Positions 1 to 9,725 of a stretch of 64,000 bases of DNA are shown here, one piece after another. The notes under the pieces are model-generated. The model had not been told where the DNA came from. It saw only the letters and a list, made by a program, of their open reading frames with translations, and searched no databases. The stretch lies in contig NZ_CP122312.1 of the NCBI RefSeq assembly GCF_029814175.1, forward strand, positions 372,001-436,000, written 5' to 3'. The position numbers and the translations under genes are program-made. Each line of letters opens with the position of its first letter. Within the stretch, counting starts at the first letter, position 1. The DNA is from Halospeciosus flavus (GTDB lineage Archaea > Halobacteriota > Halobacteria > Halobacteriales > Halobacteriaceae).

Positions 1-2
1 AT

Positions 3-245
3 GTGCGACGGGCGGTCGTCGAGGATTTCGACAAGATGGCCGATATGGATGTCGATGATGCGATCTGGATCGTCATGACGCAAGCCGATGGCCACGAAGT
101 GTTGCAGGCACTCAACGACCCGCTGGAGGGGCCAGTCCGCGTCGAGAAAACCTACGCCGCGTCGACGCCACCACAGCAGTTCCGCATCGACACGCCCGGC
201 CTCACCGCGATGTATCCGGCCGAGTGGCTGCGCGACCGACTCTGA
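3..245 (+). CDS. C-terminal part of an unknown protein (cut by window edge)
   Basis: The frame is open to the left edge and ends in TGA at 243-245, so this is probably the last 80 or so residues of a gene that begins outside the window. The visible part is acidic, with the Asp-rich start typical of haloarchaeal proteins, and ends in a PAEWLRDRL tail. The GTG at position 3 could be a start but has no context to judge. I recognise no domain. It is followed by a long non-coding stretch, so nothing about operon membership can be said. Confidence 0.45.
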   Translation: MRRAVVEDFDKMADMDVDDAIWIVMTQADGHEVLQALNDPLEGPVRVEKTYAASTPPQQFRIDTPGLTAMYPAEWLRDRL

Positions 246-1363
246 AGCAACACGATGACCGAGAGCGGAGCGACGAGGAAAAAGCAGAAGGCGAGGGGCA
301 AGGGTCGGGCGGCGGTTCAGCCCGATTCGGTGTGGTTCGGGCTCGGTCCGATGTCGGTCGGTGCAGTGAGCGAAAGGCAAGGCGAAGAGGGCAGGGAGGC
401 AGATGAAGCGCACCACCGGGGGAGCCCGGAAGCAATCGCAGTCGGTGGGTGTCCAGACTATTCAGCCACGAGAAGGGACGTACCGAGCCATGGAGCCCCT
501 CCCGTACCTGCTCCACACTGGATACAGAAATCCCATCACCTCCGCTGTTGAATAGCGGTGTCTTCGCAGAGGATCGTAATTTGATCCAGTGTCCCAACTA
601 CTGACCGTGGAGGTCCCAGAATTCCTGTCGATTCACGTCGGCTTAGAGACCGCTATTCAACACAGCAGCATTGCCAACACCTGAGAGCGACCACTCCCGA
701 CGTTCGCGACGACCGACTATCCCGTGGCGAATCGTCGGATTCGGTTTTACCGGTTGTGTGGGGTCGAGCCCCCGTCTCGAACCGTCTACTGGCACGAACG
801 GGTGTTCATAATCGGCTGTAACCCCCGCAAGGTGGAGTTGTGGGATGTCTGGTGGATGAGTATGACGTCGCGAGATCCGTCATGCTGACGCAGAACTGTT
901 TCGACTGGATCGCCGACCGAGCGCCTCTCGACGTCGCGATCGGCCGATTCGCCAGTAGGGCTGCTGGATACTGGTGGGGAGATTCCGGTCGCACTCGACA
1001 AAACCGCATGACGGCGACCGATTATGAAGATTCTCGACGGCGCGAACGCTCGACGAGTGGCGTCGGGGATCCAGGACGGGTGTGGACCGAGACCGGCCCA
1101 CGATGGGCGTGATGGCCGCGACGGCCGATCGTGACGCGTCTCGCCGTCGAGTTCCATCCGTCCCACATCACTCCAACTCACCCGTTTCAGTACTACACAG
1201 ACGCCTTCTTCCGGGGAATCGTACCGATTAGGAACGACAGCTAACTGCGCGTAACGCAGTAGACTCCTTCTCGGCCTTGCTTACCGCGTGAATCCGAGTA
1301 TGATGCCCTCGAAACTTAGACGGCGTGTGAGGAATCGCTCAAGAGCCGAGAAGACGCCACCTT
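246..1363. other. Long stretch without a convincing gene
   Basis: About 1.1 kb with several open frames on both strands. Their translations are rich in Arg, Ser and Pro and lack the acidic composition of the real genes here, so I read them as chance frames. The stretch holds an inverted repeat pair (546-563 and 645-662). It may be decayed mobile-element or gene debris. Confidence 0.5.
546..662. repeat. 18-bp inverted repeat pair, possible MITE remnant
   Basis: The 18 bases at 546-563 (core TTGAATAGCGG) recur as the reverse complement at 645-662 with one mismatch, with 81 bp between. There is no coding sequence inside. The size and layout suit a tiny non-autonomous element or an element end, but I found no clear target duplication. 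Confidence 0.4.
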
Positions 1364-1597
1364 CTACTCGCCATCGAGGGGCGGTCGCAGGTCCCGCCAA
1401 CGAACGTCGACCGACTCTCCACCATCAAGCTCGATCCGATACAGCAGTTGATCACGCTCATCGCCCGTCTCGAGATATGCATCATCAGACAATACGTCCC
1501 GAATCACCCCATGCTCCCCGTGAAGACGCTCATGGTCTGGATCACTCTCATCCGGAATATCGATTCGGACGCGGTCACCCTCACTAAACCGCTGCAT
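1364..1597 (-). CDS. Small acidic conserved-looking protein, unknown function
   Basis: A 77-residue protein with a short basic front (MQRFSEGDRVRIDIP), a glycine-containing turn (HGEHG) and repeated short beta-like stretches ending in a VRWRDLRPP segment. The pattern 'GDRVRIDIPD...HGEHGVI' resembles small SH3/KOW-like barrels, but that is inference from pattern only. ATG is the start at 1597. It lies just downstream of the EVE-HNH gene on the same strand, with an 89-nt gap, so the two could be cotranscribed. Composition fits a real haloarchaeal gene better than the overlapping plus-strand frames. Confidence 0.65.
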   Translation of the reverse strand: MQRFSEGDRVRIDIPDESDPDHERLHGEHGVIRDVLSDDAYLETGDERDQLLYRIELDGGESVDVRWRDLRPPLDGE

Positions 1598-1686
1598 CAG
1601 TATCGGTACTACGTCAGTACGACTCTTCGGTGTGCCGGTCTCACGTGCTCGGAGCGGTCATGAACTGACTCATCCCTCTAAACCGC

Positions 1687-2637
1687 CTACCACCACTCAA
1701 GCCCCGCATTCCGCTCCTTCAGGAATTCCTCGCCAACAGACGCCCTATCCGGAAACTGCACCCGCTCGCCGTCGCGCCGAACTAAGGTCTCCTCAAAGAA
1801 CTCCGTCTGTGCCTCGAACTCCGGATGGACGTGCAACCGTTGGTCCCCATCCAGCGTGAACAGCCCGGCGTCGAAGGCCTGGTGGTGCAACCAGTTGAGG
1901 ATCAGCACGTTGTCCGGGTGCTCGGCGACCTCGACGGTCTCGGCCCGCGGCACGATATGCGAGAGCGTGACGAACGGCGACCCCTCTAACTCTGTTAAGA
2001 GACACTGGTCATCGTACCTCGACAACACCCGATCACGAAAGCCTGCACTCACCTCAACCGTCTCGACAGTGTAGTTGCGGATCGTCCCACTCGCCGTCGT
2101 CCGACCACCACCCTCGCCGCCCTGCCCGATATCCCCGTTCAGCGCTCGTGCCTCACGGGCCATCTCGCGATCGAGTTCCAGAATTCGCCGGACGTTATCG
2201 GGCAGGTCGACGTCGGCCAACAGATGCGTGATGTAGCGTTCGACGTATTCAGGGTCAAGCGCATTCGCTGCTCTGACGAACTTCGCAAACTCGTCACCGT
2301 CGATAAACGCCGTGTCGTCGAGTGGCTCGTCGAACTCCCGAACGAGCGGCCGACAGTAGACGAAGTGCGCATAGTCGTCTTTCCACTGATGGTGGTCCTG
2401 ATCGGCGACTGGCGCCGTCGCCTCAACGGTCCACACGCCGACAACGCCATGCTCGGACTTTCGGACGATCGCCGTATCGCCCGGTTGCAGGCGATCGGCA
2501 ACGTAGGAAATATGCGAGGAGAGGCCGTGCCAGGGATACCCGATATGGCCGTCGTGAACGTCGAGACTCGGCGGCCCATTCACACAGCCCTCCCAGTTCT
2601 CTGGTTTGATGTTGAACAACCAGACCGTCGCGCCCAT
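1687..2637 (-). CDS. EVE-domain HNH endonuclease (type IV-like restriction enzyme)
   Basis: 316 residues. Residues 1 to about 140 look like an EVE/PUA-type fold: a start reading VWLFNIKPENW, then a GDTAIVRKS..GVVGVWTV stretch. EVE domains are known to read modified bases. The C-terminal part (about 205-265) is an HNH nuclease with C212, a HIVPRAE motif (H227), N243 and N248 within NVLILNWLHH (H251, H252), and FDAGLFTL after it. The likely job is cleavage of DNA carrying modified bases, for example modified phage DNA. Start is the ATG at 2637. The gene stands alone upstream of the small 77-residue gene and opens the defence-rich region. Confidence 0.82.
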   Translation of the reverse strand: MGATVWLFNIKPENWEGCVNGPPSLDVHDGHIGYPWHGLSSHISYVADRLQPGDTAIVRKSEHGVVGVWTVEATAPVADQDHHQWKDDYAHFVYCRPLVREFDEPLDDTAFIDGDEFAKFVRAANALDPEYVERYITHLLADVDLPDNVRRILELDREMAREARALNGDIGQGGEGGGRTTASGTIRNYTVETVEVSAGFRDRVLSRYDDQCLLTELEGSPFVTLSHIVPRAETVEVAEHPDNVLILNWLHHQAFDAGLFTLDGDQRLHVHPEFEAQTEFFEETLVRRDGERVQFPDRASVGEEFLKERNAGLEWW

Positions 2638-2840
2638 ACGCCCTCCTGTCGGAGTACCACCAAATAACTATCGCGTCGCTGGCCAGAGTCTAGGCTGGTA
2701 GACCCTCGTTACACGGCAAGTGAAGGCATATGCACGCCCGCATCTCCGACTGACGAGTCAATAGGGATTACCGTTCAAAACAGAAACCTGAATCGCCCGA
2801 TTTCGCTGCTCCTAGTTACTCTAGGGCATCAATTACGGAT

Positions 2841-3509
2841 ATGGCGCCAACACGCGAGAAAGCGCTCACGGAACGTGACTTTGAACGCCTTCTCATCGGA
2901 GCACGCCGTATCGACGACGCGAACCAACGACTCGAGGCACATGCAGCGATTCTTATCGGGGGTCGGCTTGGGCTCCGGCCGGGTGAAGTGACCCATCTCT
3001 CTGAGTCGTGGATCGACTGGCAGCGACAGATGATTCGCATCCCAGAGCACCATCCGTGTAAGAAAGGGCGTAATGGAGGTCTCTGTGGCTATTGTCGACA
3101 GGCAGTCGAACAGCAACAACGCCATGGATCCGAGGATACAATCGAAGAACTCACCGCGCAGTACTGGCAACCGAAAACCGCTGCTGCGGCCCGTTCGGTC
3201 CCGTTCCACTTCTCGTCTCGAGTACGGGTCGCACTCGATCTTCTCGTCGACGAATATAGTGGGTGGCCGTACTCGTTCTCGACGCTCCAGCGGCGACTGA
3301 ACCGTGCACTCGAGCTCGCACCCAACCTCGAGCCAGAAACGACATCGCCGCACGGATTACGGGCAACTGCTGCATCTTATCACGCAGGTCGTGGATTGGA
3401 CATGGCTGCACTCAGAGCGATGTTTGGATGGGAAGATCTCGAGACAGCACGGCAGTACTTGAACGTCGACGGGGCGATGACGCGCCGTGCACTCAGCAGT
3501 ATTCACTAA
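2841..3509 (+). CDS. Tyrosine recombinase / integrase-like protein
   Basis: 222 residues, mainly the catalytic domain of the XerC/D-integrase superfamily. Visible residues are the first Arg in GLRPGEV (about 50), a HGLRAT box (His-x-x-Arg, about 173-177), the conserved GW of the late motif (about 195), and the Tyr nucleophile in ARQYLN (about 205). A CxxC-like pair (CKKGRNGGLCGYC) lies near residue 73. The usual N-terminal core-binding domain (about 100 residues) is missing, though many haloarchaeal plasmid and provirus recombinases are short like this. It sits at the left margin of the defence island and may have helped assemble it. No att site was identified. Confidence 0.82.
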   Translation: MAPTREKALTERDFERLLIGARRIDDANQRLEAHAAILIGGRLGLRPGEVTHLSESWIDWQRQMIRIPEHHPCKKGRNGGLCGYCRQAVEQQQRHGSEDTIEELTAQYWQPKTAAAARSVPFHFSSRVRVALDLLVDEYSGWPYSFSTLQRRLNRALELAPNLEPETTSPHGLRATAASYHAGRGLDMAALRAMFGWEDLETARQYLNVDGAMTRRALSSIH

Positions 3510-3608
3510 CGGCTCGTAAATCAGGGTCAGTCGGAGCGGAAGTCGATCATCTTTGCCCTTCAGCAATACCGAAACGAGTGTTCACCATTGCTAAGCAGGC
3601 AGCCAGAT

Positions 3609-4556
3609 CTATGACCGGAGATTTGGAACGACAATCTCGTCATTGTGATAGTCGAGATACTCTCGCTCAATCTCGTGGTCTCCCCGAACGGTCAACACGC
3701 GGTTGTCGACTCGATCCTCGTAGAGATGCCGTAGCTCGTATGAGCGAGGGTCGATCGCGATAGTCCCATAGTCGAAGTCCGCGTGGTGGTCGGGGCAGAG
3801 AACAAGCAGATTATCTCGAGAATCCGGCCCATCATCGCCGAGTGGCCGAATATGGTGCCCCTCAGCATAGTAGACGTCGACAGCACGTCGCCGTTGCTCC
3901 TCACAGACCTGACAGCGGTAGTTGTACAGCTCTTTGAGCTCGGTGACGAGTTCGGTGTTCCGAAGGATTCGTGAAACCGTCGTCGTGGTCTTCGGTGGAG
4001 TTGCGACGTCACGCACGACTTCGGCAGTGTCGAACTGACCCCAGTCTGCTGCGATCGGCCCGTCACTGATGGTATTCGCCTCGAGGAACGACTCGATGTC
4101 ACCGAAGCGCTCACGGATTTCTCGATGTCCCTGCTCGTTGAGTGATTGGAAGCCGACAAGGTGGTCGATTCCATAGCCGGCCCAGTTGTGAAGCGTGACG
4201 CTATCGAGGTCGATAGCACGGACATCACGTAGATAGATGAGGTATTCCCACTCACCGGTTCCATCGTCCGTTCCCGGGGATCCCTCGGGGGACCAGAGGT
4301 CGTAGGCTCGCTCACGGTTCTGTTCCGTATCGACAACGGTTGCAGCATATCGATACCGGTGATTGCCGGTATAGAATAGGATGACATCGCCGGACTCCAT
4401 TTGAGACCAACTCCCCGACTGGCGCGCACCCCACACTGCTACCGGCCGGTCGAAACCAGGAATCGCATTTCCACTCTGAACCGTCTTCTGCAGATGTCGA
4501 TAGCCGCGGGCACTCCCACCCTGAGACGCTGCGGCAAGGAAGACCTGACTGGTCAT
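3609..4556 (-). CDS. PUA/EVE-like HNH endonuclease, left copy
   Basis: 315 residues. The first 150 or so (FLAAASQGGSARGYRHL, then SWSQMESGDVILFYTG and RYRYAATVV) resemble a PUA/EVE-type reader domain. The last 110 are a Cys-containing HNH nuclease: C215 and C218 (CQVC), H234/H235 (EGHH), N249, then C254 and H257/H258 (CPDHH), ending FDYGTIAI. It is probably a restriction endonuclease against modified or foreign DNA. A paralogue lies at 30954-31919 on the other strand and aligns without gaps over the first 52 residues. This gene is divergent from the DUF499 ATPase at 4794 and shares a 237-nt promoter region with it. Confidence 0.82.
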   Translation of the reverse strand: MTSQVFLAAASQGGSARGYRHLQKTVQSGNAIPGFDRPVAVWGARQSGSWSQMESGDVILFYTGNHRYRYAATVVDTEQNRERAYDLWSPEGSPGTDDGTGEWEYLIYLRDVRAIDLDSVTLHNWAGYGIDHLVGFQSLNEQGHREIRERFGDIESFLEANTISDGPIAADWGQFDTAEVVRDVATPPKTTTTVSRILRNTELVTELKELYNYRCQVCEEQRRRAVDVYYAEGHHIRPLGDDGPDSRDNLLVLCPDHHADFDYGTIAIDPRSYELRHLYEDRVDNRVLTVRGDHEIEREYLDYHNDEIVVPNLRS

Positions 4557-4567
4557 AGCTTGCTTTA

Positions 4568-4779
4568 CTAATGATGCGCGTTACGCGCGCTCCACACGTG
4601 GTTGTCTCGCCATTGTGGACGGGTTACGACGGTTTCAGATCGAATATACTGAATGTTCACTGAGGGAGATATTGATCAGTAGGGTGAAAAAGCCTATTGA
4701 TATTGTTCATTCCCATACTGGTGAACTGAACCACGTCTGGTGAATACTGAGTTCTGGGTTGCGCGTTGCGCATCATCAG
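4568..4779. promoter_or_regulatory. Divergent control region with matched inverted repeats at both gene starts
   Basis: The 21 bases at 4568-4588 (CTAATGATGCGC then GTTACGCGC) match the reverse complement of 4761-4779 (CTGATGATGCGC then AACGCGC). One copy ends 11 nt before the HNH start codon at 4556 and the other lies 14 nt before the ATPase ATG at 4794. The symmetry suggests a shared operator or matching 5' leader elements. AT-rich stretches between them (for example 4684-4710) could hold the promoters. Confidence 0.45.
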
Positions 4780-4793
4780 TTGGCCATCGACGG

Positions 4794-7700
4794 ATGAGCG
4801 ATACGTCGTCTCAATCTCTTACTGAAACGGTCACGTTGAGCCGCGAGCTTCGGGAAGAGGGACAAATCGACGGGCAGGTGAAGCTCTACAACGTCGACGA
4901 GGAGTCTGAGTTCGAATCCGACGCCGAAATATTCTTCGAGCGGACCATGCTGACCCACGGACTCCGAGAAGCTCTGACGATTCTTCGAGATGCCCTCACT
5001 GGCGATGACCCACGGGGAACACACATCCTCTATGGACCGTACGGAAGCGGGAAGTCCCACCAGATGGTTGCACTGTACCACTGCTTTGCTGCCCCAGACA
5101 TCGCTGGTGAATGGGCAGCCAGCGACATCGACGGATTCGACGAGGCACTCCCCGACGAGGGAGTCCCGATCACCGTCGCGATGCAGAACGAGCAGTACGA
5201 ATATCTTTGGGAACCGTTCTTCGAGGCACTCAACTACGACCCTGGTCACTTCGATTCGGGCGGATATCCAGATATGGAGACGATTCGCGAGGCGGTCGGC
5301 GACCGCTCGGTGCTGTTCCTCGTCGACGAACTTGAGGACTGGTTCGACACGCTTCAAGGAGACCGGAAAAGCGCGAACAAAGCATTCCTACAGGCACTGC
5401 TCGAGTCGACGGCGCTTTCAGACCTGGATCTGTTCACCATCGTTTCGGTTCTTCGCGAGGGATCAGAGGTTCACGAGATTCTGAATCGTGAACAGGCGGT
5501 CGAAGTCAACATGAACAATCAGGTCGACAAGCGTGACGTCCTCCACCATCGCCTGATCGAATCAGTCGACGAGGATGCCGCTCGCGATATCGTGAACGGG
5601 TACTTCGACGCCTACGACCAATCCGACCATGTCGACCTCCCGTCCGGTCTGCTGTCGGAGATGCACGAATTCTATCCGTTCCACCCTGTTCTCTTGGATA
5701 CACTCGAGACTCGCTACTACGCTGACGAGGGCAACCAGAACACACGCGGGATGATCTATCTGTTCTCGAAGGTACTGCTGGAGATGCGAGAGCAGACAGA
5801 TCTGATTACACACGGGGATATTGATGCACTCAAGTTCGAAGACGAACTCTCGAAAATCAACTACGAGCGGCTGAATGCAGCAACAGGAGACATCACAAGC
5901 CGAATCGACGAGAGTGAAGTCCCACACGGACGCCGCATTCTGAACACTGTTCTCCTGTATTCGCTAAAGCCAAGCGAGGGAGAGGGGGCCAAGACGTCCG
6001 AGATCGTTATGGGCGCTTACCAGACCAATAGCTTGGTCTCCGACATCGTGCTCAATCTCGAGCGCCTGCATGGCGTCGCATGGCATCTCCACAAACTCAA
6101 CGGAAAGTACGCTATTCGAGACCGACAGAATCCGAACGCTCTCATCCGAAACGCTGCCACTGATGTTTCTGAGGCTTCGGCTAAAGCTGAGATTGCTGAT
6201 TTCATCACCGAGATATTCGGCTCGAAGGCTTACCCAGTCGGTTTTCGGACGAACGATATCCAAAACCTGCCCGACAGTCGTGAGATCAAGGTCGTAGTAA
6301 AGGACGATCAGTGGGACCACGATGCGGTCGAGCGCGTCATCACCAACGATGGGCGCGGTCGTGAATGGCGTAACACGTTCGTGTTCGTCCAACCTTCGGG
6401 AACCGACGCCATCGAGTCCGGGACGAGATACATCGATAAGGCGCGGTACATCGAGGGAGCGAGACAGGTACTCTCAGACCAGTCCCTCAACGAGGAGATT
6501 CGTGACTCGATACGGGGGATGAAGAATCAGGAGGTGAGCGAACTCCGTGAAGAACTCCAACTGCTCTATGGAGAGGCCGTTGATGGTGACGACCTGCTCA
6601 ACGAGTTCGAGATGGCCGCACCGATGGATCTCGACGTCTTCGTCACCGTGGGCGAGAAACTCGACGCCTCAAACATCGCGGAGGCGGCCGCAGCTGATCC
6701 ATTCGATCTCCAAAATCACGTTTGGCCGATCGTCCAAGACCTCCTCGACCGACGTGGTGAAATTGCAATTGAGGATATCTACGAGCAGTTCCTTCGCGAT
6801 CCTGGGCTGCCGATCCCGGGAAGTGTCGACGACGTAGTGAGTGCAACCATCGATGGACTCGCTGACAGGCCAGTTCTCGCGCGTGATACTGACGGCTTCC
6901 GTGATGACCTCGCGGGGAGTTCACTCGATACGATACTCGTGTACCGAGATCCGGTCACACTCTGGGATGTCGACGACGTCGAGCAGGAACTACGCCGGCG
7001 CTTCGGAAGTGGGGCGACGACTATCGCGATCGGGGAGTTCCAACGCGAATTGCTGGAGGACAGTAACGTCTGGATCACTAGCGATGGCCACCAAGCAGTC
7101 CTCCAAGCAGTCGGACGGTTGCAACGCGAAGAACAGTACCTCGTCGTGCATGGCGACGAAATTCTCGATGAACCCACCGCCGATGCGTCGTTACGTGACG
7201 TTAGTCACGCGAAGACTGTCAGTGCGTCATACATCGGCGATCGTATCGAAGACGAGATTGAGCGGAATGGTCACGCGAATCTCGATACGATCATTAGCGA
7301 CATTCGGGTTGATGAGGGGGTGTATCTTCCACCGGACGAGACTGAAAGTGCCGCTCGTGAAGCAGTGAACGATTTCCTTGTCGAAGACTACGTGCTCGAG
7401 GCTGGTGGGCGATACCTAGAGTCCCTCGGCGACCGTAACCCGACGACCGTCACACTGATGCCGACGGTTTCCAGCGAAACTGGTACGCAAATTCTGGAGT
7501 ACGTACGAGAACTCGACGAGGGCAGACAGTTTACGGTGAGTAAGGTTGCCGACCGATTCGACAGTACCGTCACTGGCGATCGAGTTCAGACGTTCCTGTT
7601 GGCTAATCTCGGACGTGAAGACGAACCGATCTACGTCGTTGGTCCGACGGGCTCCGACGATCCGGCTGACTGGATGCCAGGCTATCCGTTCCGAAAGCCT

Positions 7701-7991
7701 GAGCAGGGTGCCCAGTCGTGGCGCTTCGAGTACAACGGCGACGACGTCGCCGCGATGCGGAGTAAGTGGCGGCAGGCTCACCAATCCGGGACCGTCGACT
7801 ATGGTGACGTTACCTTCATCCTGCCGAATGAATCGGGCGTTCCGGACCACCTCCAGGAGACCGTCGATGTTGAGCGCTCGCAGGTCAGCTTGACGCTACG
7901 TTCCGGTCAGGAGTACACCAAAGTACAGGACTTGTTCGAGCGGCCAGACGAGGCGTCGAGCCTGAAAATCGAAATCACCTTCCAGAGATAA
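4794..7991 (+). CDS. DUF499-family AAA-like ATPase, defence system 1
   Basis: 1,065 residues from the ATG at 4794. An in-frame GTG at 4740 would add 18 unlikely residues that run through the inverted repeat. A canonical Walker A is seen (GPYGSGKS, residues 81-88) with Walker B VLFLVDELED at 173-182. The surrounding FFERTMLTHGLREAL and EYPFHPVLLDTL segments align with the same segments of the second DUF499 ATPase at 16725, showing homology. DUF499 (COG1483) ATPases are typically encoded beside DUF1156 methylases in predicted phage-defence loci. The last base is shared with the methylase start (TAATG, 1-nt overlap), so the two are translationally coupled. Its methylase is now interrupted, leaving the ATPase without an intact partner here. 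Confidence 0.8.
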   Translation: MSDTSSQSLTETVTLSRELREEGQIDGQVKLYNVDEESEFESDAEIFFERTMLTHGLREALTILRDALTGDDPRGTHILYGPYGSGKSHQMVALYHCFAAPDIAGEWAASDIDGFDEALPDEGVPITVAMQNEQYEYLWEPFFEALNYDPGHFDSGGYPDMETIREAVGDRSVLFLVDELEDWFDTLQGDRKSANKAFLQALLESTALSDLDLFTIVSVLREGSEVHEILNREQAVEVNMNNQVDKRDVLHHRLIESVDEDAARDIVNGYFDAYDQSDHVDLPSGLLSEMHEFYPFHPVLLDTLETRYYADEGNQNTRGMIYLFSKVLLEMREQTDLITHGDIDALKFEDELSKINYERLNAATGDITSRIDESEVPHGRRILNTVLLYSLKPSEGEGAKTSEIVMGAYQTNSLVSDIVLNLERLHGVAWHLHKLNGKYAIRDRQNPNALIRNAATDVSEASAKAEIADFITEIFGSKAYPVGFRTNDIQNLPDSREIKVVVKDDQWDHDAVERVITNDGRGREWRNTFVFVQPSGTDAIESGTRYIDKARYIEGARQVLSDQSLNEEIRDSIRGMKNQEVSELREELQLLYGEAVDGDDLLNEFEMAAPMDLDVFVTVGEKLDASNIAEAAAADPFDLQNHVWPIVQDLLDRRGEIAIEDIYEQFLRDPGLPIPGSVDDVVSATIDGLADRPVLARDTDGFRDDLAGSSLDTILVYRDPVTLWDVDDVEQELRRRFGSGATTIAIGEFQRELLEDSNVWITSDGHQAVLQAVGRLQREEQYLVVHGDEILDEPTADASLRDVSHAKTVSASYIGDRIEDEIERNGHANLDTIISDIRVDEGVYLPPDETESAAREAVNDFLVEDYVLEAGGRYLESLGDRNPTTVTLMPTVSSETGTQILEYVRELDEGRQFTVSKVADRFDSTVTGDRVQTFLLANLGREDEPIYVVGPTGSDDPADWMPGYPFRKPEQGAQSWRFEYNGDDVAAMRSKWRQAHQSGTVDYGDVTFILPNESGVPDHLQETVDVERSQVSLTLRSGQEYTKVQDLFERPDEASSLKIEITFQR

Positions 7992-8612
7992 TGTCGAAAG
8001 AACCGAATGCGGAGAGCGAGCGGACGGAACTCCCTATCGAACGAGGATTCCCGATTGAACGGGTGAACGAAATCGCCGAGAAGGAAGGGCGCGCCAAGCA
8101 GTACTACCGACCGGTCTACACGATGCACAAGTGGTGGGCTCGACGCCTTGGCTGTGTCTTCCGTGCAGTCTCTCTCTACACACTCCTTGACGATCCTGAG
8201 AAAGTCGAAGTCGTCGAGCCAGGACACGAGAGCGAGACGCTTGCTGGGTGGGGTGAGAGCGAAGCCAGTTCGGACGTTGCGTCCATCATAGATCGGGTCG
8301 ATATGAACGACCCAGAGAGCCTCTGGGAACTCTATCCGAAGGACGTCCGCGTCGAGGACAAGAAAATCCTCGATCCATTCATGGGTGGCGGAACCTCACT
8401 CGTTGAAGCGTCGCGTTTTGGCGCCGACGTTGTTGGTAACGATCTGAATCCAGTCGCGTGGTTCGTCACGAAGAAAGAACTCGAAGCAGGCCAGACCGAC
8501 GTCGAGGCTCTCGAAGAGGCATTCGAGCAGGTCGAAGCAGACGTCGCCAACGAGATTCTCCAGTATTACGAGACGCCCTGTCCGAACGGCGACCACACAG
8601 CCGACGTGATGT

Positions 8613-9725
8613 TGCCTTGTTTTGCCACCGATTGATGGAAGTTTCAGACGCTCTCCCCGGAAGATTCCGTCAAGCTAACCAGGAATTGGACGCCGTCTGG
8701 CGATATGGTATCGCTCAGACGGCTTGCTTGGATGTGTCGAAACCTTGCCAAACAGCACGTTGACGATCCGGACGTACCCGCCGCGCCGGACGGCGCGGGC
8801 GGGTACGCCGAGTGGGTGCAGATCGCGTTGATTCTGTACCGTGTCGAACTGGAAAAGAGCCTCCGTGAATCCGAGGACTACCTCAACGAGATGCCCGGTG
8901 TTCTTGCCGTGTTTGGACTTGACGAAGCACCACACTACAGCTCGTTCTGCCGGTGGGAAAACGAGTATCGAATGCGTGAACTCCGCCGCCTGCTCCGCCG
9001 AAGCGCGGAGCAGGCGGGCTGGAGTGGCGAAGCCGCGATTGACGCGAGCGGCTTCCAGCGCGATCAAACCAGCTACCACTACCGCGACCGCGCGAATTAC
9101 TCGTTCCAGTCGATGAAGACGACGATCTTGATTGACGTGAACTCGCTAGCGATCAAGGACGTTCACTACACGACGCAGAAGGCGTGGGACGGCCACATCG
9201 GGATGCAGGTCTTCCGCCGGAACGCGGAAGACCTGCGGGTGCTGTCTGCTGACGCGAACTACTCGTGGAGCGACCTCCGTGAGGAGTGTCGCTCCGAATC
9301 AACGCGACCGTTGATCAAGCACAGGGAGCAAACACCGTTGCAGAAGGCTCACAACGCCCGGATGAACGAGGACTACAACCAACGCTGGATGAGTGAGACG
9401 GGCTTCTCGCAGTTGAAGGAAGACGACGGCGAGCGCTCCCGGAGCTGGCACGGCCAGTTCCGGGAGCTGACTCGGAAGTGCATCATCCATAACCTGACGC
9501 AGGCGGCGAGTTAGGCTCGCCGCCTGCTCCCCTTCTCCGGACGTATCCGGGAGAGGCATCGCCGTCGTCACTCGAACAACGGAGCAAGGTGCCATAGTTT
9601 TGACTCATCAGCAACCGCCGTGAGTGACAGCTACTGCATCTTCTGAGGTCAAGAACCCGTCTCTGACGCTGTGAAACTACGAATAGTCTTCCCTACCCCG
9701 ACGCTGTCTTGTGATTCAACGAGGC
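8613..9725 (+). mobile_element. IS5-type insertion sequence inside the system 1 methylase
   Basis: An element of about 1.11 kb bounded by a 9-bp direct repeat, ACGTGATGT, at 8604-8612 and 9726-9734. Terminal bases form a short imperfect inverted repeat: (T)GCCTTGTT at the left and GCCTCGTT as the reverse complement of the right end. A further subterminal AGTTTCA box occurs near both ends. It holds one intact transposase gene. IS plus one repeat copy is 1,122 bp, a multiple of three, so the host frame continues on both sides. Confidence 0.85.
8705..9514 (+). CDS. IS5-family DDE transposase
   Basis: 269 residues. The DDE triad is readable: Asp in AAIDASGFQ (about 122), Asp in VLSADANYS (about 184), and Glu in MSETGFSQLKE (about 232). 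The N-terminal third is a helical DNA-binding region. Length is normal for IS5-type transposases and no frameshift or stop is seen, so the element may still be active. It reads in the same direction as the methylase it interrupts. Confidence 0.85.
   Translation: MVSLRRLAWMCRNLAKQHVDDPDVPAAPDGAGGYAEWVQIALILYRVELEKSLRESEDYLNEMPGVLAVFGLDEAPHYSSFCRWENEYRMRELRRLLRRSAEQAGWSGEAAIDASGFQRDQTSYHYRDRANYSFQSMKTTILIDVNSLAIKDVHYTTQKAWDGHIGMQVFRRNAEDLRVLSADANYSWSDLREECRSESTRPLIKHREQTPLQKAHNARMNEDYNQRWMSETGFSQLKEDDGERSRSWHGQFRELTRKCIIHNLTQAAS

Noticed and set aside
202..1181. Several open frames of 60-131 residues in the first kilobase
   Set aside because: Translations are Arg/Ser/Pro-rich, not acidic, overlap each other on both strands and show no domain.
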